Source: Chara braunii
Taxonomy: Eukaryota > Streptophyta > Charophyceae > Charales > Characeae
Reading direction: 5' to 3'
DNA length: 20,411 nt
NCBI GenBank assembly: GCA_003427395.1
Contig: BFEA01000394.1
Location: 692,522-712,932, forward strand
Below are positions 9,654-17,534 of the stretch, one piece after another. Position numbers and translations under genes: made by a program. The notes below the pieces were generated by a model. That model was not told the origin of the DNA. It did not search any database and saw only the letters and a program-made list of their open reading frames with translations. How positions within the stretch are numbered: the first letter of the stretch is position 1; each line of letters starts with the position of its first letter.

Positions 9654-10428
9654 GAAATCGTATGCTGAAGAATTGTTGGATTACGAAACAATCAAAGCGT
9701 CGGCGGCCATCATTGCTGGTGTTTATACCGATCGAGCATTTGGTAAGGTAGGTTACGACTCTAAGGAACCCGAGGACTCTAAAGTCTCGGATGATTTGAT
9801 CGGTAACAACAATCCTGGGGAAGATGAAGATGACACGACTGTTAATTGCCAAGGTCTGTCACCGAGCGTTGGTGATTTGCGTGATTTGGCTCTAGCTTGC
9901 AGAGATGCACGTGAGTGTACGATTCTGCAGCGGGAATGTAAAATTAATAGTGTTTTTCGTATTACGGTTGTATTTCTTATTCTTCTTCGGCAAATTCCTT
10001 GGTGCAAGAAGTTGATTCCATTTTTGTGTTATTTATTTTTTCTCGGTTATGATTTTGCGACTTGTCCCGGTCCCCTGGTATATGTACTAGTCTCCCCTTG
10101 GTGCAAGCACATGTATGTTGGGTGTTCGTCACGAACTTTGGGTCAAAGATGGAAGGAGCATCTTTATAGGATGAACTTTGCGCAAGGTCCTACCACTAGG
10201 AACCATCGGTTGTATAGATGGTTGAGGCGAGAAAGGACTGGTGGCTATGTTGCGATCCCTATAGCTGTCACAGTACTGAGTCAACTGCTGTCCATTGAAT
10301 CCTATTTTATACGTGCATTTAATCCTTTCCTTAATTCGATACCTACTGAAGGAAGAAGGCGTGAGAGGAGGAAGAAGAGACTAGGTGAGCATGCAAGATT
10401 GCGACAGAGGAAGGCTCGTGGATTATGA
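9654..10428 (+). pseudogene. PLE GIY-YIG endonuclease domain (frame continues from gag by +1)
   Basis: This frame is open from 9565 to 10428 (287 codons); the part before about 9654 overlaps the gag frame and is probably not translated. The GIY-YIG fold occupies roughly residues 171-260. VYV (172-174) and YVG (184-186) are the two signature strands, LGQRWKEHL supplies the conserved Arg (195), and ESYFIRAFNPFLN supplies the catalytic Glu (245) and the terminal Asn (257). All key positions are present. A strongly basic tail follows (RRRERRKKR at 264-272). The region before the domain is acidic (EPEDSKVSDD, GEDEDD) and then hydrophobic. The domain would nick target DNA to prime reverse transcription. 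It precedes RT, an arrangement known from permuted PLEs. Whether it is fused to gag, to RT, or separate cannot be settled because the joins are frameshifted. The nuclease domain itself looks intact. Confidence 0.82.
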
Positions 10429-10595
10429 GAACACCCCAATGGTACGATACATAGTACATTTGTTCTTTTTCGATCTGATGATGAGTTTGTTTCGAATAGC
10501 CTTCGATGTGTTCTCGATCAATGCTTCAGCGACATGTAGGAAAAATATTGGTGTGATGTCTGGGTGGCGATGTGCTAACGGAAAAATGAGAGGTA

Positions 10596-12493
10596 TTGAA
10601 ACGCTGTTATGAACCATCCATAGTCCGTATTGGGGAGAGAATCGGGTTTCTGAAGCATTGTAGGAGGTCGCTGATTTCATGGGTTGTTCTATCTTTTGAA
10701 GTTATTTCGAGGTTCTACTCACGATTTGAGAAGCAAAAAAGTTTTTTGTCAAAGCTTTTGAGCTATCCTTCTAATTGCAGGAGACTCTACTCTGAGCCGC
10801 TTAATAGGCTGGCGTACTTGAATAATTGTGTCAGATGTTTTTCAAGGAAAGGCAGTCGTGCAAAACTTAGAGCGATATTAACTCGGGTATTTAAGAATAA
10901 GTTCTCTATTAAGATTATGATTAGAGCGACTATTAGGATTCTATTTGATGCCACTCTCTCAAAAAAAAGAGTTCGTGATGTATGTCTCTCTACTGTACGA
11001 CATTCCTCTATCCGGGATTCTTTGAAACGGCTTGTTCGTAGGAAACTGAGGATTGTTCGGTGTAGGAATAAGTTTGTTGGTGATTTACTCCCTAATTTTA
11101 GAACACCAAAAACAGATGGTCATGTATCGTTTAGATTTAGTGAGGTCGATTGGGTGTCGGATTTTGTTAAGAATAGCAAAAATGTTATATTCCCGGGTTT
11201 TCAATGTAATAGGCCTGCTCTTCGTCAGTGCATTCTTGAAGGGCTGGGGAAAGTTCAAAATGACACTACCATTTTTTCTATTTCTGATGAAGAATTGCGT
11301 GGGTGTTTCAATCGCCATTATGGACTAGGGGCGTCTGCAGACAATGGGTTGTCCAGTGTACGAGAAAGTAAGAGAAAGGTAAAGGGCTTTGTTGTTTGCC
11401 CAATTGACCATTATCTAGCAGATTCCTATGTTTGCTGTCCTTCGGTCTTCAGACAAGGAATGAAAATTCTGTTCCTTAGGAATATAGGATTTGAACGGGT
11501 TGGAATGGATGAGTCTAAATTGATTGACTGTATGCATCGAAGGTTGCTATCATCTGGCTTTCAGCGACGTGTTGTTTTCAATCGTCAGGGTAAGATGGGT
11601 CGAGAATATGGATTGCCTAAGCATAAGAATATTTCCAAATGGCGACCGATTTGTCCCTCCTACTCGGATCCTTTAGTCCGTCTCAGCAGAATTGTTTCAA
11701 AATCCATCAATCAGCTGCTATGGAAGTTACCGGAGGAGTAACATTTTAATTTGAGGTGTCCAAATGATATGATTGGTAGACTGAATTCTTTCAATCATTC
11801 GATTTCCCTTGATGAACAGGTTGTGTCCTCTTGCTTTGACGTAAAAAAAATGTTTATGACATTGCCCCATGCTTCCATTATCAAAGCTGCGGAATGGCTG
11901 GTGGGTGTTTTTGAGGAAAAAGGCTTCTCAGATGTTTTCGTGAAAAAGAGGGGTAAAGGCGCCAAGTTAGGAAGTAGGAAGGAGGCTCCAACTGGGTTTC
12001 AGCGTATCAAGTTTTCTGTACTCCTCGGTATGGTAGCATTTGATCTTGAGAATACCTATTTTATGGCGATGGAGGTGTTGTTCAAGCAGAACATAGGAAT
12101 TCCTATGGGTAAGCCACCTAGTCCTGGCCTAGCCTGTTTGCTGTGTGCGTTCAATTAGCATGAGTTTTTGGCTCACCTAGGTCGGGAACGCAAGGTGTTG
12201 TTTGGCATGAGATTAGTTGATGATGTGTCAGTTTTTTCAAAATTTCAAAAAGGATCTCAATATGCTAGGATGATGGCAGTCAGATGATTGGATAGGTTTA
12301 GGAGTTGTTATGACAACAACCTTACTCTCGAGCTTACCAGTTCATCCACCACGACGTCGTTTTCTAGAATTTGCAGGACTTTTCTTCATATTCAAACAAG
12401 CAACACAAGATGTCGGTCATCACAGCATGTTTACATAGAGCCAAAGCGCTCACCACGATGTTTGGCGCTGAGGCTGTTTTCTACTTACGTTAA
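10596..12493 (+). pseudogene. PLE reverse transcriptase (stops and frameshift)
   Basis: The main frame runs from about 10596 and is interrupted by TAA 11739, TAG 12156 and TGA 12285. Key RT parts are in order. VVCPIDHYLADSYVCCP is a region resembling the pre-palm of PLE RTs. KWRPIC lies at 11637-11654. FDVKKMF is motif A, with the catalytic Asp at 11838-11840. GIPMGKPPSPGLACLLCA is motif B (12096-12149). LVDDVS is motif C, with the Asp pair at 12219-12224. These resemble Penelope/TERT-type RTs (FDVKNMY and MG-x-SP forms), not LTR or LINE RTs. After about 12340 the thumb-like continuation (SYSNKQHKMSVITACLHRAK, about 12386-12445) is in another frame, ending at TAA 12491, so an indel lies between about 12330 and 12377. 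The N-terminal 300 codons are basic and Ser/Arg-rich without a recognised domain. The start at 10596 is only the first codon of the open stretch. The 10429-10595 gap contains stops in every frame. Confidence 0.85.
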
Positions 12494-13043
12494 AAATGGA
12501 GCTGCAAATCAGAAGGTTTCCTAACATTTATTTTGATAAATGCCTGATAAATTTTTCTAGTTGTATGAATAATTGTTGGGACAACTGGGTTTCCTGCTTT
12601 ACTGGCTGGAAATATTTGTAGTGCCTTTGGTAGTTGCTTCAGGGTTTGCTTGGTGGGCATTTTTTCTGACTTCTTGTTATACACGTCTCGTGGGCTCGAT
12701 CCCTGTATTTCTGTCAAGTTTGAAGTCTGAGGAGTCGATTGCTGTATCTCCTTTAGGGGGACTATGTATTTACTTCGTGCGGGTTTCTGCGTGGTATTCG
12801 AACCGGGGACCCTTTGCTAAGGACCGGTACTTGTTTTTTCGGCCCTGGGTTTCGTTGATATTTGGGTAATATTCTGTTGTAGGTATCTAGACCTTTTTGT
12901 AGCACTTAGGACGTAGACTTGGTAATTATTTACTGCATTTTTGGCTCGTTCTAGGGCCTTCGGTGTACGTCGGTTTTTCCTTCTCTTGGCTGGTATATGT
13001 AGTATAGCTTTTTCCTGTTGTTTCATCCTGCGTGAGGTAGCGT
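12494..13043 (+). other. PLE 3' region without recognised domain
   Basis: This follows the RT thumb-like segment. A 98-codon hydrophobic frame at 12573-12869 has no recognisable product and is probably fortuitous. I find no C-terminal GIY-YIG motif here, which supports the N-terminal placement of the nuclease. A minus-strand match to a tRNA T arm (GGTTCGAATAC at about 12801-12791) lacks the rest of a tRNA. Confidence 0.5.
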
Positions 13044-13093
13044 GACCCTTGATGAAGTCGGACAAGCGACCGACAGAAACACGGTGTTGGGTC
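13044..13093 (+). ncRNA. Hammerhead-ribozyme-like fold at PLE 3' junction
   Basis: Stem I pairs GACCC (13044-13048) with GGGTC (13089-13093). The core reads TTGATGA (13049-13055), one base from the hammerhead CUGAUGA (C3 replaced by U). Stem II is GTCGG (13057-13061) with CCGAC (13070-13074), flanked by one extra A on each side. GAAA (13076-13079) follows, then a minimal stem III (CA with TG, triloop CGG) ending in the cleavage triplet GTT at 13086-13088. Predicted cleavage is after 13088. PLE terminal repeats are known to carry minimal hammerheads with very short stem III. The C3 change and the extra As would probably weaken or abolish cleavage in this copy. Confidence 0.65.
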
Positions 13094-13264
13094 TTTTCGC
13101 CTGACATCGCTGTGCTTTCATGTTTATCTTTTGAATATACTTGCGCTCGGTTCTTTGTCTTCTTTGTCTTCTTCATCTTGTCCTTTGAGTAGTTTGCCCT
13201 ATGCACACTACTTATCTGTGTTTAAACGTGTGACACTGTTTGAATGCCTTACTAATGAATACTT
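13085..13264 (+). repeat. Right pseudo-LTR of the PLE
   Basis: This is homologous to 8060-8242 over its whole length, at roughly nine bases in ten. It has two TTTGTCTTC-like units, then CATCTTGTCC, and an extra ACACTG before TTTGAATGCC. It begins at the hammerhead cleavage region and ends at TAATGAATACTT, directly before CGTCAGT. Confidence 0.88.
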
Positions 13265-13271
13265 CGTCAGT
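13265..13271. repeat. Right target-site duplication, CGTCAGT
   Basis: Identical to 8053-8059 and directly abutting the right pseudo-LTR. See the left copy for the alternative reading. Confidence 0.65.
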
Positions 13272-13343
13272 CATCCCCACTGGCACTTGAAGCTCCATCC
13301 ATTCGTCAACTGAACAAGATTCCCGGCTAATGCCGACTGAGAC

Positions 13344-13545
13344 CGGCCACAGCCAGGGGCTTGTATTTTGGTTTATGTGGACTAGCCCGGATGTCTTTTT
13401 ACTGTTCTATTTTGGGAGAATTGTCTGAAGTGAAGGGTTGAGGGGACGCTGGACCCGTTTTCCAACATAATAATTATATGCTCAATTAGGGTTTTTGCCT
13501 AACTACTGCGGGTTGTTTGTGAGGATTCCCGGCCTCTGGCCCAAT
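13344..13545. repeat. Dispersed repeat, copy B (short form)
   Basis: It shares its left end (CAGCCAGGGGCTT, then TTATGTGGA) and right end (CGGGTTGTTTGTGAGGATTC followed by CCGGCCTC at about 13508-13535) with copy A at 3853-4470, but is far shorter between them. It lies just outside the retroelement. There is no coding potential. Confidence 0.6.
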
Positions 13546-13610
13546 ATTTTTGAAGTAAAAGGTAACACTTCTACGAAAACAGTTTGTAATTGCGTTTGAA
13601 ACTGCGTTGT

Positions 13611-13707
13611 AGCAGTTTAGTCAGGGCCCGAGTTTCAATTGCAGTTGAAACTCGGGCTGCCTTTAGCCTTTAGGTAGCAGTTCAGTCAGGGCCCTCGTCT
13701 ATCCACG

Positions 13708-13739
<32 letters not shown>
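13611..13739. repeat. 12-bp hairpin between direct repeats, then A32 run
   Basis: CCCGAGTTTCAA (13627-13638) pairs perfectly with TTGAAACTCGGG (13645-13656) across a 6-nt loop. It is flanked by GTAGCAGTT(T/C)AGTCAGGGCC at about 13609-13628 and again at 13673-13692. A run of 32 A occupies 13708-13739. The A run may be the 3' tail of a retroposed sequence on the plus strand, though no body of a LINE or SINE is recognisable. Nothing is seen between 13740 and 14119. Confidence 0.75.
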
Positions 13740-13740
<1 letters not shown>

Positions 13741-14119
13741 ATCCCTTATGCTGTGATTGCGGTCCGATACAGGATGCTACAGTACTTGTCTGGAACTGAA
13801 TGAAGAGAGGCAGTTAGCTTCCTCGTGTGGAATTCGCCCTGCCTGGCTGGCAGGGCGCTACAAGGACCAGACAACAAGAAACAGAAAAGGAAAACCACCT
13901 GTTTCATGTTCCTCACCTCCTGGCCAGATACATTCCTCAAAGCACTGGTGACCTGAGGTCCTTCCCGACGTAGGCGGATTCGAAGTTCCTCGTTTATTTC
14001 CTTTTTTACTGATAGCACTCAGGGCGTGGGGGCGCAGCCAGGACGACGGGCGTTTCGCTGAAGCAGGCAGCTCGCTGCCCCTGCCCCTGCCCCCCGAGAC
14101 AGTTCGCGGGGGGTGAAAG

Positions 14120-14169
14120 TTTTTTTTTTTTTTTTTTTGTGTGGGTTGTGTGCGTGTGTGTGTGTGTGC

Positions 14170-14238
<69 letters not shown>

Positions 14239-14382
14239 AAGCACCCCCAGCGCAAACGAACCAGCGAGCCAGAGCTCGCGTGCAAGAGAGAGAGAGAGGA
14301 GCAAACACCCTCAGCATGAGCAAGCCAGAGAGAGAGAGAGAGAGAGGAGCAAACACCCTCAGCGCAAGCAAGCCAGAGAGAG

Positions 14383-14424
<42 letters not shown>

Positions 14425-14465
14425 GGGGGGGAGGAGCAAGCACCCTCGGTGTGAGCAATCTACAG

Positions 14466-14518
<53 letters not shown>
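14120..14518. repeat. T/GT/GA composite microsatellite with 37-bp minisatellite
   Basis: T19 (14120-14138) leads to a GT tract (to about 14189) and a GA tract (to about 14232). Three units of GAGGAGCAA(A/G)CACCCTC, each continuing to AGCAAGCC or AGCAATC, lie at about 14297, 14344 and 14429, with a more diverged one at 14233. They are separated by further GA tracts, and a final GA tract runs to 14518. Long frames across it are Arg-Glu or Ser-Leu repeats and are not genes. Confidence 0.9.
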
Positions 14519-14519
<1 letters not shown>

Positions 14520-14529
14520 CTGCTCTGCG

Positions 14530-15112
14530 CTGTCGTTGAGGAGCGCTCGTTGCATGGGAAAACGAAGCATGCCCCCAACAGCCAGCCGCATCTGAAAAAC
14601 ACACTCTAGCCACACTGGCCGTAGCGACGCCAAAAAACGGGAAGATGGGAAAAGCAAAAATAGGGCCTCGATACCTTTCTCCGCCTTTTGGGTAAGATCA
14701 AGTGTAGTATCTGTTCTGATCAGTTTAATATCTGATCGGTGGTCCATCGGACCGCACTATATTAAATTAGTTTTTCTGGGCTAGGGGGAGTCGTACGGGT
14801 AAGCTTGCTTGCTCTACCCCTTCAGCGTTGCCTCTGTATTGCACTGCAGCAGAGTGCGGCGCGGCCCTCCTCCCCTCCGGGGGAACAAAAAAAAAAAAAG
14901 AAAAAAAAAAAAAGGGCCTGGCTAAAGCAATGCACAAAAGACGGAAACGATGACAATGTATCTTTCCATGTTCTAGCGGAAGATTCAGTCTCATTTTGCC
15001 CATTCGGAGAGCAGTGCAGCGAGGCCCATACAGGCACAGGCAAATCGAAACCTACATGCATCTAACCGCAACTCGGTCCATCCCGAGACATCTAGTCTCA
15101 ACTCAAAACAAA
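14530..15112 (+). repeat. U2 gene unit 1 of a tandem duplication
   Basis: It starts at CTGTCGTTGAGGAGCGCTCG and ends near CTCAACTCAAAACAAA. Upstream, U2-coding and downstream segments (including CATGTTCTAGCGGAA, GAGGCCCATACAGG and ACCTACATGCATCTAACCGC) are all shared with 15190-15805. Unit 2 has an extra 12 bp (CCACGGCCGCTG) in the upstream part and an extra near-repeat of the ACCTACATG segment downstream. Confidence 0.9.
14671..14868 (+). ncRNA. U2: U2 snRNA, copy 1 (probably defective)
   Basis: The sequence begins ATACCTTTCTC as expected for U2 and contains the branch-point-pairing GTGTAGTATCTGTTCT. It has stem IIa ATCAG/CTGAT, a IIb hairpin (GGTCC/GGACC), TATTAAATTAGTTTTTCTGGG (Sm-site region) and GGGCTAGGGGGAGT, then two 3' hairpins. 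Two stem I substitutions (CTCCGCC for CTCGGCC, and GGGTAAG for GGCTAAG) break two stem I pairs, and the Sm region has changes (AGTTTTTCTGG). Length to the 3' end near 14868 is about 198 nt, normal for plant U2; the end is approximate. Branch-site recognition is intact, but the stem I damage suggests a pseudogene or variant. No TATA box or plant USE (TCCCACATCG) could be found at the usual places. Confidence 0.9.
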
Positions 15113-15189
15113 AAGTGAAAAAAAAGAAAGGAAACCTACATGCATCTACTTTCCCAAAAAAAAAAAAAAACTCCGCCAAAAAAAAAAAN

Positions 15190-15805
15190 CTGTCGTTGAG
15201 GAGCGCTCGTTGCCACGGCCGCTGCATGGGAAAACGAAGCATGCCCCCAACAGCCGGCCGCATCTGAAAAACACACTCTAGCCACACTGGCCGTAGGGAC
15301 GCCAAAAAACGGGAAGATGGGAAAAGCAAAAATAGGGGCTCGATATCTTTCTCGGCCTTTTGGCTAAGATCAAGTGTAGTATCTGTTCTGATCAGTTTAA
15401 TATATGATCGGTCGTCCATCGGACCACACGATATTAAATTAATTTTTATGGGCTAGGGGGGGTCATACGAGTAAGCTTGCTTGTTCGACCCCTTTAGCGT
15501 TGCCTCTGTATTGCACTGCAGCAGAGTGCGGTGCGGCCCTCCTCCCCTCCTGGGAAAAAAAAAAAAAAAAAAAAGGGCCTCGCTGACGCAATGCACAAAA
15601 GACCGAAACGATGGCAATGTATTTTTCCATGTTCTAGCGGAAACTCGGATTCAGTCTCATTTTGCCCATTCGGACAGTAGTGCAGCGAGGCCCATACAGG
15701 TACAGGCAAATTGAAACCTACATGGCAAAAAACAGAAACGAAACCTACATGCATCTAACCGCAACTCGGTCCACCTCCAGACATCTAGCCTCAACTCAAA
15801 ACAAA
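15190..15805 (+). repeat. U2 gene unit 2 of a tandem duplication
   Basis: Second copy of the unit at 14530-15112. The junction is a long A run with an undetermined base (N at 15189) right before the first base of this unit, so the exact distance between units is uncertain. Confidence 0.9.
15343..15545 (+). ncRNA. U2: U2 snRNA, copy 2 (better preserved)
   Basis: It starts ATATCTTTCTCGGCC, one base off the canonical ATACC. Stem I (CGGCC TTTT GGCTAAG) matches canonical U2. GTGTAGTATCTGTTCT (branch-point pairing), GATATTAAATTAATTTTTAT (Sm region) and GGGCTAGGGGG are present. Relative to copy 1, stem IIa has one broken pair (TATATGATC for TATCTGATC) and stem IIb has a C-C mismatch (GTCGTCC against GGACCAC). 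The 3' end is placed at about 15545 by homology to copy 1. It may be functional, but it too shows substitutions in paired positions. Confidence 0.92.
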
Positions 15806-15935
15806 GGGGCTCGTTAGACACTCCTAAAAGAATCCTAAAGCTTTTAGGACGAGTCCTAAAGGTTTTTTAGGATTTCCTGCGTCGTCGTTACACGCAGTCC
15901 TAAAAATCATCTTTTAGGAATCGTCCTAAAAGGTC
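15806..15935. repeat. Possible MITE-like inverted repeat rich in CCTAAAA
   Basis: GCTTTTAGGACGAGTCCTAA (about 15838-15857) and the reverse complement of about 15911-15934 (CTTTTAGGACGATTCCTAAA) are close matches. Both ends of the segment carry CCTAAAAG-type motifs and a GGGGCTCGTTAGACA / GGTCGTGGGAGACC pair that resembles weak terminal repeats. This fits a small non-autonomous DNA element, perhaps hAT-like. No convincing target-site duplication is visible. Confidence 0.4.
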
Positions 15936-16620
15936 TCCCACGACCGGTTTTCATATGCGTATACGCAGCCGCGCCGCCGATGTCCGTCCCTTCCTGGATG
16001 TTGTCCGTGGTACACACTGCGGAGGCCCTTGGGTGGAGGAAAAAGGGGTGGGTGAAAAGTGCGGTGTCGGGACTGGTGGGTCCCGAATAACTTCCCAGCA
16101 CTCGAGAGATTGAATATGGACAATTTGTGCACAACAGAGAAATCTGGAGTGAGGAAGCAGGAGAGAGAAAAGACAAAGGATTAGGCCGCAGAAGGGAGTG
16201 ATGCCCTGAGGAGAGAACCACAGGAGGAAAGAACTAGCGGCGGAAAGCAAGCGAGCGCAAGAACAGGGGCACATAGAACATAACAGGAGGCCGGGAGGGC
16301 CATCGGAATGCAATAAGACTAAGGCCAAAGGGCCTTTTGAATTAGCAATTGCAGCGCGACAGCAATAAGGGAATGAAGAAGTCGAGGAATGGGCGGCCAG
16401 AAGTCGCGGGAAACCAGGAAATGAGGGCCAACACGGAGGCCACCTACGGGAGCCTCGGAGCGGAGGCCCACGACCAAAGAGATCGGCACGCACAAGGCGC
16501 GAGGAAAGACTAAGGAGAGGGGTCGCTGTGGGGTGACAAGACGCCCAAGGAGCATGGGACACCTCGGGGAAAGGTACTCGGGGCCACGTGGGACTAAGTA
16601 AAAATAATGGCGTACGGGGC
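15936..16620. other. Purine-rich region with no recognised gene
   Basis: Minus-strand frames (for example 15951-16562, 203 codons) are Leu/Ser/Pro-rich, as expected from the opposite strand of purine-rich DNA, and match no family. I call nothing here. Confidence 0.5.
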
Positions 16621-16626
16621 GAAATG

Positions 16627-16790
16627 TGTCGGGGACCGCCGATGGGACTAATGTGTCGGGGACCGCTGACGGGATTAAGTGTCAGGGACCGCCGACGGGA
16701 CTAAGTGTCGGGGACTGCCGACATGACTAAGTGTCGGGGACCGCCGACGGGACTAAGTGTCGGGGACCACCAACGGGACAAGTAGTGGGG
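16627..16790. repeat. 26-bp minisatellite, six units
   Basis: Units starting TGTCGGGGACCGCCGACGGG begin at 16627, 16654, 16680, 16706, 16732 and 16758, a period of 26 (27 once). Each unit can fold as GTCGG/CCGAC. In unit 2 the partner is CTGAC, keeping pairing by a G-T wobble. A related GTCGGGGACC/GCCGGCGGGAC patch recurs at about 18105-18180. Confidence 0.92.
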
Positions 16791-16856
16791 ACATGTGAAA
16801 GTCTTAAAAAGAAACGGCGACACCGCATGAGGGGAAAATAATAAATGCAAGGTGCA

Positions 16857-16880
16857 CCGTCAAGATCGACATCTTGACGG
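16857..16880. repeat. Perfect 10-bp hairpin (CCGTCAAGAT/ATCTTGACGG)
   Basis: The arms pair fully around a 4-nt loop (CGAC). The corresponding site in copy B (18277-18301) pairs at 10 of 11 positions around a GAG loop despite several sequence differences. Confidence 0.85.
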
Positions 16881-17370
16881 CCAAGAATATTAACATCACT
16901 AGTGCAAGTACTAGAGGTGACAAACGGGAAGGCCAAAAGGAAAAGGAAAAGTAAAGAAAACTGAAGAGGGAGGCATGGGAGCAATCCGAAAAATCTCGGA
17001 TCAGCCTCCCTCAAGAAAATAGAGTCAAATGAGACCCCATGTGAAAAATAGCCCTCCGGGAGAAAATCGGAGTAGGAGGGACCATTGGGGGAGAAGTGTA
17101 CGAGTAAAAGGAGGCTGCCATGGGCATGGGAAGGCCATCATTGCAGCCCGAGAAATAACGGACTGCACCTTGGGCATAGGGAGGGCCAAAACTAAGAGGA
17201 AGAGGCTAGAAAAGGGCCTTAACGGCCACTTGACACTTGGCATGGTAGAAAAAAGAGAGAAAAGAAAAGAAAGTGGGGGAGAATAAGACAAAAGGAGTGA
17301 GAAGGAGTGAGTAAATTGGCCGTCAATAGGGACTGACTGGTCCCTACTGTCCAAGAAAGGAGGAGAAAGA

Positions 17371-17406
17371 GAAAAGAAAAGAAAAGAAAAGAAAAGAAAA
17401 GAAAAG
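17371..17406. repeat. (AAAAG)n microsatellite
   Basis: About seven uninterrupted GAAAA units. Confidence 0.95.
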
Positions 17407-17534
17407 AGAAAAAGACCTTAACGGTAAAAAACGGTCACTTGGGAAGATTCATCCGTGACCAGATTCATTCTGGAATATGGCGGTTACAAAGGACTTGGAT
17501 TTTCTTTGATTTTTGCAGAGTAAATAAAAGAAAA

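Larger units (their letters stand above)
8060..13264 (+). mobile_element. Penelope-like retroelement with GIY-YIG upstream of RT, decayed
   Basis: This 5.2-kb unit has all the parts of a Penelope-like element. It has direct terminal repeats (pseudo-LTRs), a GIY-YIG endonuclease frame, an RT frame with PLE-type motifs, and a hammerhead-like fold next to the right pseudo-LTR. It also has a gag-like CCHC/coiled-coil frame at the 5' end and is bounded by a 7-bp duplication. All frames lie on the plus strand in the order gag-like, GIY-YIG, RT. The nuclease precedes the RT, as in the Hydra/Chlamys-type permuted PLEs of green algae and invertebrates, not as in canonical Penelope where it follows. 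Stops at 8466, 8814, 11739, 12156 and 12285 and frame changes near 9650 and 12330-12377 show the copy cannot encode intact proteins. The pseudo-LTRs differ at about one base in ten, so the insertion is not very recent, or the two repeats were not identical when it inserted. Confidence 0.88.

Noticed and set aside
12791-12830. Minus-strand GGTTCGAATAC resembling a tRNA T arm inside the PLE 3' region
   Set aside because: No D arm or acceptor arm could be found at tRNA spacing.
14006-14609. Long frames (up to 198 codons) over the GT/GA composite
   Set aside because: Low-complexity translation of microsatellites with no domain.
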